A stretch of DNA of 64,000 nucleotides, taken from assembly GCF_020873875.1 (NCBI RefSeq), contig NZ_JAHWGU010000003.1, forward strand, positions 62,001-126,000, given 5' to 3'. Below are positions 1 through 9,298 of this stretch, one piece after another. Made by a program: the position numbers and the translations under genes. The notes under the pieces are model-generated. The model was not told where the DNA came from, did not search any database, and was given only the letters and a program-made list of their open reading frames with translations. The stretch is from Actinoplanes sp. DH11. Its GTDB lineage: Bacteria; Actinomycetota; Actinomycetes; Mycobacteriales; Micromonosporaceae. Each line of letters opens with the position of its first letter. Within the stretch, counting starts at the first letter, position 1.

Positions 1-260
1 AGATGCATGCCGAAGCAGATCGACGTGGACGCGCAGTAGCGGCCGGTGACCTCGCCGACGCGAGCCACCGCCAGCAAGCCGTGGCCGAGCCCGCCGAGGC
101 GCTGCTCGACGACCAGACCGCCCAGCTCCCGCTGCAGCTCCTTCATGCTGGTCCTGGGCCAGCGTGCTTCCCTGTCCACCACCGCGGCCTCCGCGGCGAT
201 CGTGGTCTCGGCGATCCGCTGCGCGGTAGCCAGCACAGCGCCGAGCTCGACCCTTGCCAC
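1..260 (-). CDS. acyl-CoA dehydrogenase, N-terminal part (runs off the left edge)
   Basis: The minus strand opens with a GTG at 260-258, preceded by a strong GGAGGGG ribosome-binding site 5 bases upstream. It reads without a stop to the window edge (86 residues). The translation has the N-terminal acyl-CoA dehydrogenase pattern: a helical start, then a GLVVEQRLGGLGHGLL stretch, then a VGEVTGRYCASTSICFGMH stretch. These match the usual 'P.e.GGlG...l...v.eel.r...s.a..~~.~H' layout of the ACAD_N domain. The enzyme would oxidise an acyl-CoA or related substrate using FAD. The FAD-binding middle and catalytic C-terminal parts are outside the window, so substrate cannot be judged. The family call rests on pattern recognition of about 85 residues. 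Confidence 0.7.
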   Translation of the reverse strand, partial: MARVELGAVLATAQRIAETTIAAEAAVVDREARWPRTSMKELQRELGGLVVEQRLGGLGHGLLAVARVGEVTGRYCASTSICFGMH

Positions 261-422
261 GTCAACCCCTCCGTCATCCCGGCACACCTCTGTGCCAGAG
301 AGCAAGTATTGCCTGCCCGCTCGAACACCTGTGCCCCGGACCGGGTGCACGCGGCACGCGGGGTGCTGCGGCGCGGAGTTGGTGGCTGCGCCGGACGGCA
401 GTGCCCAGGTGCTAGGTACGCC

Positions 423-587
423 GTGGTCGAGCCGGCCGCGGAGCATCCCGCCACGCAGGCGCACGTACCTCGTTTCCTGCTCGTGGCAGGAGGAGCGGCG
501 CTGCTCGGCATCTCGTGGCTCGTCAGCATCCCCCTCGGCGCCCTGGCGAACCTCCTCGGCGAGTTCTTGATGTCCCTGACGAGTTAG
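423..587 (+). CDS. possible small membrane protein
   Basis: A 54-codon reading frame from a GTG ends in a hydrophobic stretch (residues about 17-48) that could be one membrane helix or a hairpin. The ribosome-binding site is weak (an AGGT about 9 bases upstream). The only other candidates in the 390-base stretch between the acyl-CoA dehydrogenase start and the next gene are shadows. I do not recognise a family. It may be non-coding. Confidence 0.2.
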   Translation: MVEPAAEHPATQAHVPRFLLVAGGAALLGISWLVSIPLGALANLLGEFLMSLTS

Positions 588-652
588 CAGCCACCTCAGG
601 CACCCGCGACTCCGCTAAAAACAGGCTGTTCGCATAACCGCAGCCGCGCAGC

Positions 653-2365
653 CTATTTCGGCGGCGGTACGAAGGTGCACGCCTGTGTTGACGGTATGAG
701 CTCGGCTCCGGCTTTGGTAGCGGACTGCATTTCTTTCTTGATCTTGTCCGTCGGGTACCAGGTGCGAGGTTCGGCGGGAAAGCCTGCCGCCAGCAGTTCG
801 GCGTTCAGGTTCCGGTAGTCGGGCCCGTACAGCACGTACATCCGATTTGTCGGGCCCTGCACGACAGTCACCGCGTCCGTGCGGGAGAAACGCTGCCCGG
901 AGAGATCGGTGGCGAACAGCGACCCGAGCCGTTTCTTCGCGACATGACTCGCGCATGCCTGCACAGCCGGAGACTCCTGCGCCAACCCTTCGAGTTGCAG
1001 CACAGGAGGAAACACATAGCCATCCGGGAGAATTCGCAGACGGTTCGGCGCCATCGGCAATTCACCCACGACGCCCGCACCGCTGGAAAGCGTCGTCACT
1101 GCGACAGAGTCTGTCGGCAGCCGGAGCAGTTGCCGGCCGCCCGGATGCCAGAACACGGTCATGCCGTCCGACGCACCCAGGCGCAGCATCCGGTCGGGAA
1201 TCTCAGGAGTCGGGCCGTCGGCAGTCCACTGCACTTCGACAACCGATGTGCGGATCCGTAGGAACGTTGACGATCCAGGTGCGACCGGAACTGCCAGGTT
1301 CTCCGGCCGCGCACCCGATACCTGCCGTGCGGCGTACATGCCGGCGAGAGTCAGGATCGCTACCGCCAGCACCGCCGCCGCTCGGCGCATCGGCGCTGAC
1401 GGCGCGACCGCGTACCGGTTCACCAACCACGCCGGTCCCGGCCTGCGCACCAGTATTACGCCGCAGACGGCAAGGACCGCGATCACGGCTACCAGCCCGG
1501 CCGCGGCTGGCAGCAGCCACGGCAGCTGCAGTGTCAGCGCCTTGGCGTATCCAACACCGATGTCTTCCGGCTCGAGTCCGAAACTGCCGTAGAACGCGTT
1601 GTAACCCAGCTGGATTGGTACGAACAGCAGCAGTCCCGCCAGCGCGACCGCGACGGAGACACCGCTGAGCGCAGCGGACCACGACCGATCGGTTGCCTCC
1701 GCCGCGGAGGTCGGCGCCTGAGCGGGATCGTGAGCGACGAGCATCCGGCCGTGAACAACCGGTTCGCGGTTGCCGATCCACCGGCGGGCCAGAGAACCGA
1801 AGGCCACCGGCAGTGCCAGCGAGCCTAGGTTCACCCCCATACCGGCGAACAGATCCGGGTACGGCTGCGCGGCCAGCACCATCACAGCGACAGCGACAGA
1901 CGCCGCCGTCACCGCAAACGTGCATCGCACGGCCACGATGGTGACCGCGGTCAGGAACAGCAGTGCGTGTACCGACTTGGCAAAGTCGCCCTCCAAGAAG
2001 GGCGCGGCCAGCGGGAGGATCAGCCAGCGCGTCACACCGGAGAGCGCGTTCATCGCATGGTCGGCCCAGCCGACGGAAGCGATCAGCACTGCCGCGCCGA
2101 GAAGCGCATCGATCGGTCGCCGCCACGCACCGGCGACGAGCATGACCACGACGAGTGCCCATACAGCCACGACCAGTACCTCAGCGGCGCCGTAGAAGTG
2201 GAGCGCGTAGAGCCCGCTGACGGCCAGCAGCCAGCCGAGCACGCCGAATATGACGGTGCCCCGGCTCAGCTTCAGGCGGTCCGCCCGCTGAGCGGCGACG
2301 GCGAACAGGATCGACAACCGGCGGCGCAGACGATCAACGAGACGGCGGACGTCCACGGCGGGCAT
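653..2365 (-). CDS. polytopic membrane protein of unknown function
   Basis: A 570-residue protein. A short basic N-terminus (about 35 residues) is followed by roughly nine hydrophobic segments up to residue about 350. The remaining 220 residues are soluble and probably face outward. Two cysteines (in QACASHV and TQACTF) lie in that tail and could form a disulfide. No signature of a transporter, polymerase or enzyme is visible. It sits alone on its strand, divergent from the next gene across about 220 bases. The ATG start is natural, giving a basic cytoplasmic leader before the first helix. Coding is clear from length and hydrophobic periodicity; the function is unknown. Confidence 0.8.
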   Translation of the reverse strand: MPAVDVRRLVDRLRRRLSILFAVAAQRADRLKLSRGTVIFGVLGWLLAVSGLYALHFYGAAEVLVVAVWALVVVMLVAGAWRRPIDALLGAAVLIASVGWADHAMNALSGVTRWLILPLAAPFLEGDFAKSVHALLFLTAVTIVAVRCTFAVTAASVAVAVMVLAAQPYPDLFAGMGVNLGSLALPVAFGSLARRWIGNREPVVHGRMLVAHDPAQAPTSAAEATDRSWSAALSGVSVAVALAGLLLFVPIQLGYNAFYGSFGLEPEDIGVGYAKALTLQLPWLLPAAAGLVAVIAVLAVCGVILVRRPGPAWLVNRYAVAPSAPMRRAAAVLAVAILTLAGMYAARQVSGARPENLAVPVAPGSSTFLRIRTSVVEVQWTADGPTPEIPDRMLRLGASDGMTVFWHPGGRQLLRLPTDSVAVTTLSSGAGVVGELPMAPNRLRILPDGYVFPPVLQLEGLAQESPAVQACASHVAKKRLGSLFATDLSGQRFSRTDAVTVVQGPTNRMYVLYGPDYRNLNAELLAAGFPAEPRTWYPTDKIKKEMQSATKAGAELIPSTQACTFVPPPK

Positions 2366-2587
2366 GCATCGACGTTAGCCAGACCCGGCAACGATGCCCC
2401 GCCCTTCGAGTGGCGCGTCCGGATCCGCTCGCTCTGATGTGTTCCTGTGTCCGACCGTACGGATCATGACCCGGGCAGTCGTCGCTACAGTGATCTTGCC
2501 AGCACTGTTGCGGCGCTGTCCGCCCGCATGATCGCTGATACCGTTCCGAGCCCCGGGCTGCGGGGGAGAGCGAGAGGACGGTCCGTC

Positions 2588-3466
2588 GTGGTGGACAAGA
2601 ACATCGAGCCGGTAGCGGTCGACGTCGACAACCTGGCGTTGGAGCCGCTCGGCTGGACCGCCCACGACATCCGGGCCCGCCTGGTGACCGAGCAACTGTC
2701 CGCGGGTCTGGTCGGGCAGCGCGTCGCGGTCTCCGGAACCGCACAGTTCACCGAATCGGCCTGGGCGGACCGCTTCAGCGGCGACAGCGCAGCACCGCAG
2801 GTCCTGCTCACGCTCAATCGGCGCGGCAGCGGCCTGCTCCCCAGTTACGCGAAGGTGATCGCGGAAGGCGCCACCGCGGCCGCCAGGCGCCCGATCCGTT
2901 TCACCGAAACCAGCGAGACCTGGACCGGATCGCAGCCGCTGACGGCTGATGACCTGGAGGTACGGGTGACCGGTTACGACTTCGACAGCGTGCCCCTGTC
3001 GTTCAAGCTTCCGTCGGGTGCCGCAGCCAATCTGCCGGTCACCGTCGTCGACGAAAGCACCTGGCCCTCACTGCAGGTCAAAGCCATGGCAGTCGCCGAG
3101 GTGGGGCAGGACCAGTTCGGCACCGAGCTGCGAGTCGACATCGAGGGGATAATCGAGCTCGGCACGGTCCAGGAGTTGCTGGCGGACCATGCGGCACATC
3201 CCCGTACGCCGTACGACCGGCTGCGCGACGTTCCGAGGCTGTCCGTACCCGGCCTGGTCATCGAGGTCACCGACGACACGGACTTCCTGCTCGCCAAGAG
3301 GGCGATCAGGCTCTTCGGAGCAGTCACCGCTGACGAGACAACCGCGGCACCTCAGCGGGCGCCGCGGTTCGTCGCCGGCCTGCGCGTCGGCAGCGCGGGC
3401 CTGGCCGGAGAACCCGCCCAGGTCGTCGTTCGCGTCCTCGACGCAGCAGATCTCAAGTCCATCTGA
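2588..3466 (+). CDS. hypothetical soluble protein
   Basis: A 292-residue protein, acidic and rich in alternating beta-type segments, with no signal peptide or membrane helix. The GTG start was chosen because a purine-rich GAGAGGA lies 9 bases upstream. The frame stays open back to 2447, but that extension has no good ribosome-binding site and looks less protein-like. Two repeated themes are visible: sections beginning with 'PLGWTAHDIRARLV' and 'DLEVRVTGYDFDSVPL' resemble a duplicated beta-rich fold, but I cannot name a family. No partner gene overlaps it. It points toward the small convergent membrane protein downstream. Confidence 0.6.
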   Translation: MVDKNIEPVAVDVDNLALEPLGWTAHDIRARLVTEQLSAGLVGQRVAVSGTAQFTESAWADRFSGDSAAPQVLLTLNRRGSGLLPSYAKVIAEGATAAARRPIRFTETSETWTGSQPLTADDLEVRVTGYDFDSVPLSFKLPSGAAANLPVTVVDESTWPSLQVKAMAVAEVGQDQFGTELRVDIEGIIELGTVQELLADHAAHPRTPYDRLRDVPRLSVPGLVIEVTDDTDFLLAKRAIRLFGAVTADETTAAPQRAPRFVAGLRVGSAGLAGEPAQVVVRVLDAADLKSI

Positions 3467-3512
3467 CCGGCTGCCCCGGCCACTGATCTCCGGTACGGCG
3501 CCGTCAACCGCG

Positions 3513-3677
3513 CTACTCGACGGCGGCGTACCCCCAGAACGTCTGCTTGGTGAGAGGTGCGGCCAACGGGTCCTGCGGTGGTGAAGCCTTTGTTCCCCGC
3601 CGACGAGCATTGATGTCCATGCCCAGCGCGATGAGCAGCGCCGGGACGACCACAGCCGCAACAACGAGGATGATCAC
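3513..3677 (-). CDS. small single-pass membrane protein
   Basis: A 54-residue frame from GTG with an AAGGA site 9 bases upstream. The first 20 residues (VIILVVAAVVVPALLIALGM) form a textbook membrane helix, followed by a basic stop-transfer stretch (NARRRG) and a polar tail ending in QTFWGYAAVE. It is too short for length-based gene calling but has all the marks of a real gene. It is convergent with the preceding hypothetical gene. The function is unknown; a membrane anchor or small regulatory peptide is possible. Confidence 0.5.
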   Translation of the reverse strand: MIILVVAAVVVPALLIALGMDINARRRGTKASPPQDPLAAPLTKQTFWGYAAVE

Positions 3678-3808
3678 CTGGACACATCCTTATCTCGGGT
3701 ACTCCTGAGTATGACGCAGTTGCCTCCGGACGTCACACCACCGGACTGCGGTGCGAGCCGATTGCTCCACGACCGCGGCATCGATGACAGGTCTGCCAGG
3801 ATGACCGC

Positions 3809-4141
3809 ATGGACGAGAAGATCACGCCCATCCTGCATACGAAGAACGCCCAGGCGGCGGCGGACTGGTACGCGCGACTCGGCTTCGCCAAACAGTGGGA
3901 GCACCGTTTCGAGCCCGGTTTTCCCCTGTTTCTCTGCGTTTCACGTGGGCCGATGCAGATCTTCTTGTCGGAGCACCGCGACGATGCCCGGCCGGACACG
4001 CTCCTGTACCTGCACGTCGGTGATGTCGAGGCGGTGGCCGCCGAATTCCAGGTCGCCGTCGAACAGGCGCCGTGGGGGAGAGAGGTCCACTTGACGGACC
4101 CGGACGGCAATCGCCTACGCATCGCCGGCGCTCAACGCTGA
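3809..4141 (+). CDS. VOC-superfamily (glyoxalase/bleomycin-resistance-like) protein
   Basis: A 110-residue protein, the usual length of a single VOC module pair. It begins ITPILHTKNAQAAADWYARLGF, the standard beta-alpha start of the fold, and ends with HLTDPDGNRLRIAG, the typical last strand carrying the D-P-G-N turn. VOC proteins bind a metal or sequester small hydrophobic ligands. Histidines and acidic residues are present, but the metal set cannot be assigned with certainty. Members include glyoxalases, fosfomycin and bleomycin resistance proteins and ring-cleaving enzymes, so the substrate is open. It stands alone. Confidence 0.8.
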   Translation: MDEKITPILHTKNAQAAADWYARLGFAKQWEHRFEPGFPLFLCVSRGPMQIFLSEHRDDARPDTLLYLHVGDVEAVAAEFQVAVEQAPWGREVHLTDPDGNRLRIAGAQR

Positions 4142-4289
4142 CGATCTCCGCCGCTGGCGATCAAGCAGGCTGATCGACGCGCCGGCATCCGGCATCCTGA
4201 GCCGTGGACGCGGTACTCGATTCCACTGCTCACCCGAAGACAAAAGTCATTCCTTGCCTGCGGAATCCGCTCCGGCGGTGGCCTGGGCC

Positions 4290-5882
4290 TCAGCCTTTCG
4301 TCAGGGCGGACGGGCGTAGCGTGGCGGTGTCCCGGGAGGCCATCGCGTCGAGAAGGCGCGTCCCGCGCTGGTGAAGGAGGCGCACGACGAGAGTGGGGGT
4401 CATGGACAGGACGGCGGTGGCCAGGAGGACGGTGGCGAGCGCGGTCACCCACCATCGGTCCCCGGTCACCGCGCCGATGATCGCGGGGATGCCGGCCGCC
4501 AGCAGTACGACCGGGAAGATCGTCATCTGCCCGCCGGTCGGATCGCCTGCCTGCTGGCCCGGGTAGACGCGATCGCGGGCGTCGGCGCCCACGGCCGGCA
4601 TCACGACCGCGAGCAACGGCGCGACAGCGCAGCCGACTGCGGCCGCGCTGATGGCACCGTGGACGGCGACGCCGCCCAACGGTGAGGCGGTGACGGCCCA
4701 CAACACGGCCGTCAGCACGACGGACGGCAGGCCGAACAGCAGTGCCCAGGTCACCATCCGCCCGTACACGTCGGCTTTGATGGCTCCTGGTGTGGTGAGG
4801 AGTTGCCACAGCGCCGTGCCGTCCAGGGCATAGGTGTTGATCGCCACCATCGCGCCGAACACGGCCGCCGCCGGGCCGGCGAGGGGCAACGCCCAACTCC
4901 AGTCGGTGACCCCGATGATCAGGGCCATGAACAACGGTGTCAGCCAGGCGGTGCGTAGTTCCACGCCACGCGCCGGATCACGCGTCCAGGTGGCCAGCTC
5001 GCGCGCGGCGACCGCGGACACCCGCGGCGCCGTGAAGGGCCACGGCAGCCCGCGTCCGGGTGTGGCGGGCCGTTGCGGGGCCGCCCGGCGCGGCGACCGG
5101 CGCAGGGCGTGAGCCGTCAGCGCGATCCAGACCAGGTGCAGCAGGGCACCCAGGGCCAGCAGCATGACCAGGTTCGACGCGGCGCTGTCACGGGGGACCA
5201 CCGCGCTGTACCCCCAACCGGTCGGCAATGCCGTGAGCATGTCGGTCAGCGATGTCGGCAGCCGCACCGCACTGGGGACGGTCAGGGCGGTGTCACCGTC
5301 GCCGAGACGCGGCAGCAGCCACGCCGCGACCGGCACCCATCCGGCGAACGACAGCGACAGCATGACCGCGGTCTGGACAGCGGCCAATGTCATCCCGGCC
5401 CCGGTCTGCAGCAGCCAGGCGGCCGACGCCGCCACCGTCTTGCCCGCCCAGATGAGCAGATACAGCTGGGCCGGCACCGCCGCCACGGCGATCGCGACGG
5501 TTGCGGGGCCGCGCGGCGTGGCCAGCACCACCAGGGACGACAGGCAGACCAGCGTGATGAGCGGGCCGACGCCGAGCATTTCGGTCCAGGACAACGCCCG
5601 TGCCAGCCGCCACGCCGGGATCGGGTAGCCGCGGAGCCATTCCCGCGAGATGACCGACGGATCGTGGCGTGGCTGGGCCAGCGGCCCGAACAGCCACATG
5701 CCACCCCAGACGGTCAGCGCCACCAGGACCCAGCCCTCGTCGATCACGCCGCGGGCGGCCACCGCAGCTCCCGCGATCACCAATGCCGCCAGAACCAGAC
5801 CGGCGACCAGGCTGAAACCGCGCTCGTTGTGCGGGCCGTTGCGGAACAGGCGCAGCTTGAGCGCGAACAGCGTGCGAGTCAT
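4290..5882 (-). CDS. ABC transporter permease, large ABC-2-like
   Basis: A 530-residue integral membrane protein with about twelve hydrophobic segments in two halves, separated by a basic stretch around residue 270. It starts at an ATG that overlaps the stop of the upstream ATPase by four bases (ATGA), so the two are translationally coupled and form one exporter. No substrate-binding protein is present, which argues for export or a membrane-remodelling role rather than import. The frame is open further upstream, but that part only shadows the ATPase gene. The cargo cannot be inferred from sequence. Confidence 0.85.
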   Translation of the reverse strand: MTRTLFALKLRLFRNGPHNERGFSLVAGLVLAALVIAGAAVAARGVIDEGWVLVALTVWGGMWLFGPLAQPRHDPSVISREWLRGYPIPAWRLARALSWTEMLGVGPLITLVCLSSLVVLATPRGPATVAIAVAAVPAQLYLLIWAGKTVAASAAWLLQTGAGMTLAAVQTAVMLSLSFAGWVPVAAWLLPRLGDGDTALTVPSAVRLPTSLTDMLTALPTGWGYSAVVPRDSAASNLVMLLALGALLHLVWIALTAHALRRSPRRAAPQRPATPGRGLPWPFTAPRVSAVAARELATWTRDPARGVELRTAWLTPLFMALIIGVTDWSWALPLAGPAAAVFGAMVAINTYALDGTALWQLLTTPGAIKADVYGRMVTWALLFGLPSVVLTAVLWAVTASPLGGVAVHGAISAAAVGCAVAPLLAVVMPAVGADARDRVYPGQQAGDPTGGQMTIFPVVLLAAGIPAIIGAVTGDRWWVTALATVLLATAVLSMTPTLVVRLLHQRGTRLLDAMASRDTATLRPSALTKG

Positions 5883-6670
5883 CCCAGCCACTCCAGGTGG
5901 CGCACCGGGTCGGCGCCGACCAGCTCGACGAACCGCTCGTTGAGTGTCGAGCCGGCGGTCACCTCCGCCACCGGTCCCTCGACCAGCACCCGCCCACCGG
6001 CCACGACCGCCACCCGGCGGCAGTTGCGTTCGACGAAGTCCATGATGTGGCTCGACAGCAGCACGGTGCCCCCGGCACCGACGTACTGCTTGAGCACCTG
6101 TTCGATGGAATGGGCGGAGACCGGGTCGATCGCCTCGAACGGCTCGTCCAGCACCAGCACCCGGGGCCGGTGCAGCATCGCCAGCGCCAGATTGATCTTC
6201 TTGCGCATGCCCGTGGAGTACTCCACGATCAGCGTGCGCGGGACCACGTCCAACCCGAGGATCTCCAGCAGATCGCCCGCCCGGGCCTGCCAGCCGTCGT
6301 CCAGGCCACGCAGCCCGGCGCTGTAGCGCAGGAGCTCGGTGGCGGTCAACCGCTCGGGCAGCGACAGCCCGTCCATCATGACGCCCAACTGGGCGAGTGC
6401 CGTGTCCCGGTCGGTGCGCAGATCGTGCCCGGCGATCCTGATCGATCCCGAGGTGGGTTCCCGCAGCCCGCAAACGGCCGTCAGGGTGGTCGTCTTGCCG
6501 GCCCCGTTGGGTCCCACGATGCCGTAGAACATCCCCGGCGGGATACTGAGGCTGAGCCGGTCGACGGCGAGCACGGGGCCGAAACGCTGGGTGAGTTCCA
6601 CTACCTCAACGGCAGGGACGGATGGATCAACCACGGTGCGACGATTCCCCCATCGATCGGCTCTGATCAT
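5879..6670 (-). CDS. ABC transporter ATP-binding protein
   Basis: A 263-residue nucleotide-binding subunit. Visible motifs in order: Walker A GPNGAGKT (about residue 54), a signature-like YSTGMRKKI, Walker B VLVLDEPFEAID, and the H-loop SSH. The signature reads STGM rather than the canonical SGGQ, as is common in ABC-2 exporters. It powers the permease encoded by the overlapping downstream gene. The first 17 residues before the ABC domain are of low conservation, so the true start may be a GTG a few codons later. It is the first gene of a two-gene operon. Confidence 0.92.
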   Translation of the reverse strand: MIRADRWGNRRTVVDPSVPAVEVVELTQRFGPVLAVDRLSLSIPPGMFYGIVGPNGAGKTTTLTAVCGLREPTSGSIRIAGHDLRTDRDTALAQLGVMMDGLSLPERLTATELLRYSAGLRGLDDGWQARAGDLLEILGLDVVPRTLIVEYSTGMRKKINLALAMLHRPRVLVLDEPFEAIDPVSAHSIEQVLKQYVGAGGTVLLSSHIMDFVERNCRRVAVVAGGRVLVEGPVAEVTAGSTLNERFVELVGADPVRHLEWLG

Positions 6671-6726
6671 TGGCAGCCTTCCGCATCACCGGGCGGAAGG
6701 TCAACGACACCTCGGTCCCTCCAGAA

Positions 6727-7227
6727 TCACCGGCCGGTGGTGCCGTCGATGAGTTCGCGGAGGATGTCGGCGTGTCCGGCGTGCCGGGTGGTTTCGCTGG
6801 TCATGTGAGCCAAAACCCAGCGCAGCGTACGGGGCTCGCCGTTCACGGCCTGGGCGGTACGGACGTCGAGGTCACCGGCCGCACGGATGTGCGCGTCGCT
6901 GTCGGCGGCAGCGTTGCGGTAGCCGGCGATGACCTGTCCGGCCGACTGGTCCTCGGCGACCGTCATGCCCAGGCCGGCATCGGCGTACCGGGGGTCGCCG
7001 GCCACGGTGTATCCGAACCAGTATCGTTCGGCGCCGGTGAGGTGCTGGACCAGCCCGAGCAGCGTCGTGTCGGACACCACCAGGCGGCGTCGTAGCTTCC
7101 CCTCGTCCAGCCCGTCCAGCTTTTTCAGGACACAGGACCGGCCGAAGGACAGAAATGCCAGGGCCGTGTCCGTCTCGTTGTCATCGTTGAACGGCACGGG
7201 TTCGCGCTGTGACTCGAGCATGGGCAC
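6727..7227 (-). CDS. DinB/DUF664 family protein (mycothiol-transferase-like)
   Basis: A 166-residue protein with the DUF664 layout: helix 1 containing 'FLSFGRSCVLKKLDGLDE', then 'LVQHLTGAERYWFGYTV' with the first metal-binding histidine, and a C-terminal 'RWVLAHMTSETTRHAGHAD' carrying the H-x3-E-x3-RH-x2-H type motif. DinB-fold proteins use three histidines to hold a divalent metal. The actinobacterial DUF664 group is linked to mycothiol- or other thiol-dependent transfer and detoxification. The substrate is unknown. It is divergent from the following membrane-protein gene. Confidence 0.85.
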   Translation of the reverse strand: MPMLESQREPVPFNDDNETDTALAFLSFGRSCVLKKLDGLDEGKLRRRLVVSDTTLLGLVQHLTGAERYWFGYTVAGDPRYADAGLGMTVAEDQSAGQVIAGYRNAAADSDAHIRAAGDLDVRTAQAVNGEPRTLRWVLAHMTSETTRHAGHADILRELIDGTTGR

Positions 7228-7303
7228 GACCTTACGGCGACTACGCCGGCCGGGTGGGGCGAGCGGGACCGCTACAAGATCGCCTCGCGTCTATCCTGGC
7301 GCG

Positions 7304-9172
7304 ATGTCTTCCTCCCCGCCGTCCGACGTGAGCGGCGGTCCGTTCGGTGACGTCCTTGTGGCCTATCGCCTCGGGTGGACGGCCCGGCGGCTGGTGGCGG
7401 CGGTGGTGTTGCCGATCGTGGCGGTGACGCTGGCGGTATCGGCGGCGCTGGACTGGTTCGGTGGCGGCCGGCTGGTGATCGTCGACGGTGTTCCCAGCGT
7501 CGGTGACAGCCACGATGTCGCTGTGCTGCGGCTGGCGGTGACGGTGTTCGGCTGGCTGCTGGCTCTGCTGTCGGGCACGGTTGCCGTCGTTCGCGCGGCG
7601 GGGCCGCTGCGGGCCGTCTCGCGGGGAGCGGCGGGCCTGCCGTTCGCGGTGGCCGTTCTCGGCGCGGCGGCCGGCGCGGGCTACGTCCTGCTGCGCGTGG
7701 CCGCCGGCCTGATGATTTTCTTCGTCGTGGTCGCCGTTGCCGTCGCGGTGGCTCTCGTGGCGGTTCGGCTGCTGCTCGGCGTGACCGCGTGGGTGGCCGG
7801 TGCGGCCGGTCGGGCGCCGTCGTGGCGGGATGCGGTGTCGTTCCTGCTGGGCGGTGTCGGGGTGCCGATCCTTCTCGCGGTCGTCGCCGACGCCGTCGGG
7901 CTCGGCGCAGGCCCGTACGCCGGTCCGCCGGTCGGCGCCGCGCTGATCGTTGTCGCGCTGGCGGCGCAGGTCGGACTCGCCGCCCGTCCCCATGTTGCCG
8001 CCCACCCGGATGTCGCAGACCCGAACCGGTCGACCCGGGCCGTGTGGTGGCCGGGTGCCGCACTGCTCGGTGCAGCCGTGCTCGTGCCCGCGGCGCTGGT
8101 CGTCCTCAACCCGTTCGAGCTGCCGTCGGTGCGCACGCACGACCGGGGTCCGAGCACCGCGACGGCGGTGGCCTGGCCGTCCGGCGGGCATCCGGTGATC
8201 GTGACCTCGGGCGGGGTGTGGTTCTGCGACGACGATCTGTGTGACCGCTTCACCGACGTCAGCGGTGGCCCGCCCACGGTCGACGGCTTCGGAACGGCCT
8301 CCATCGGCCCGGACGGGACAGTGGTGAAGACCGCGGTGACCGGCGGCCCGGACACCGGCGGCCCGTTCGTGCAGTACGCGCGGTGCGTCCGCGACGGCTG
8401 CAGCCAGGCCTGGCTACCGGTCCGCGCCGACGCCCGGGAAAGCCCGGGGCCGCAGGGAGTCGGGACCGAAGCCGCCGGCGCGGCCGCGCCCGACGGTGCC
8501 ATCTGGCTGTTCGTCGCGGTGCCCGCCGACGGCGGCGAGTACGGCCGATACCGATTCCTGATGATCCGATGCGCGGACGTCGCCTGTGCCGCTCCGCAAC
8601 GCCACGAGCTGGGGTTCGCCGACCACACCCCGGCGGACGGCTTCTCCGGCGGGAGCCGGGCGCGGCTGGCGATCGGCGCCGACGGGCGGCCGACAGCATC
8701 GTTCTGGCTGGGCTGGAGCGTGCACCGGTTCAGCTGCGAGCCGGTCACCTGTGCCGGCCCGCGCCAGGCCGACGGGCGGGCCGCTCCGCCGGACGCGGTG
8801 TGGACCACCGCCGGCGATCGTGCGGTCGCGGTTCGGGCGGGGGAGTTGTACGACGGCGACAACTCGGCGCTTGTCGGTCCCGGCGCGGCCGCGCAGTCTG
8901 GTGCGGTGGCCGTCGCCGGGCCGTACGTCTATCTGACCGCCGCCCTGCCCTCCACCGGCGACCGCGGCTTGCACCTCACAATCGGCGAGCCGGCCCGGTA
9001 CTGGCGCCAGACCGTGTGGCGCTGCGCGAGCCTGACCTGCACCAGCGCGCCGCTGGACGGTTATGCCGGTGAGGCACGCCGGGAACTGCTGGCGGTCGCC
9101 GACGACGGCCGGATCCTGGTGGTCCGTGACAATCGGATCGTGCTGCGGGAGACACCGTTCGGTCGCGGGTGA
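7304..9172 (+). CDS. membrane protein with a cysteine-paired extracellular repeat domain
   Basis: A 622-residue protein. The ATG at 7304 was chosen over an open frame that runs further upstream across the opposite gene. Residues about 25-280 contain around six hydrophobic segments. Residues about 290-622 are soluble and contain five C-x4-C pairs: FCDDDLC (about 308), RCVRDGC (361), RCADVAC (424), SCEPVTC (478) and RCASLTC (574). Each is followed by a polar turn. The spacing of about 55 residues, with one gap of about twice that, suggests a beta-propeller or repeated beta-sheet domain whose blades are each clamped by a disulfide, outside the membrane. I do not recognise a named family. No cotranscribed partner is evident. 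Confidence 0.75.
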   Translation: MSSSPPSDVSGGPFGDVLVAYRLGWTARRLVAAVVLPIVAVTLAVSAALDWFGGGRLVIVDGVPSVGDSHDVAVLRLAVTVFGWLLALLSGTVAVVRAAGPLRAVSRGAAGLPFAVAVLGAAAGAGYVLLRVAAGLMIFFVVVAVAVAVALVAVRLLLGVTAWVAGAAGRAPSWRDAVSFLLGGVGVPILLAVVADAVGLGAGPYAGPPVGAALIVVALAAQVGLAARPHVAAHPDVADPNRSTRAVWWPGAALLGAAVLVPAALVVLNPFELPSVRTHDRGPSTATAVAWPSGGHPVIVTSGGVWFCDDDLCDRFTDVSGGPPTVDGFGTASIGPDGTVVKTAVTGGPDTGGPFVQYARCVRDGCSQAWLPVRADARESPGPQGVGTEAAGAAAPDGAIWLFVAVPADGGEYGRYRFLMIRCADVACAAPQRHELGFADHTPADGFSGGSRARLAIGADGRPTASFWLGWSVHRFSCEPVTCAGPRQADGRAAPPDAVWTTAGDRAVAVRAGELYDGDNSALVGPGAAAQSGAVAVAGPYVYLTAALPSTGDRGLHLTIGEPARYWRQTVWRCASLTCTSAPLDGYAGEARRELLAVADDGRILVVRDNRIVLRETPFGRG

Positions 9173-9298
9173 TCAGACGATCCGGAGCGGGGCCGCAGTG
9201 AACCGCACGAACTGGCTGGCTCCGATCGTCTCCAGGACCCGTTGTGGCGCATCCGGGTGGGTGAGCGGCGGTTCGGTTCGTGCGTGTTGACTGTGCTC

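Noticed and set aside
3..587. A 194-codon plus-strand frame at the left edge
   Set aside because: Its first part is antisense to the acyl-CoA dehydrogenase start, which has a strong ribosome-binding site; only the last 54 codons were kept, at low confidence.
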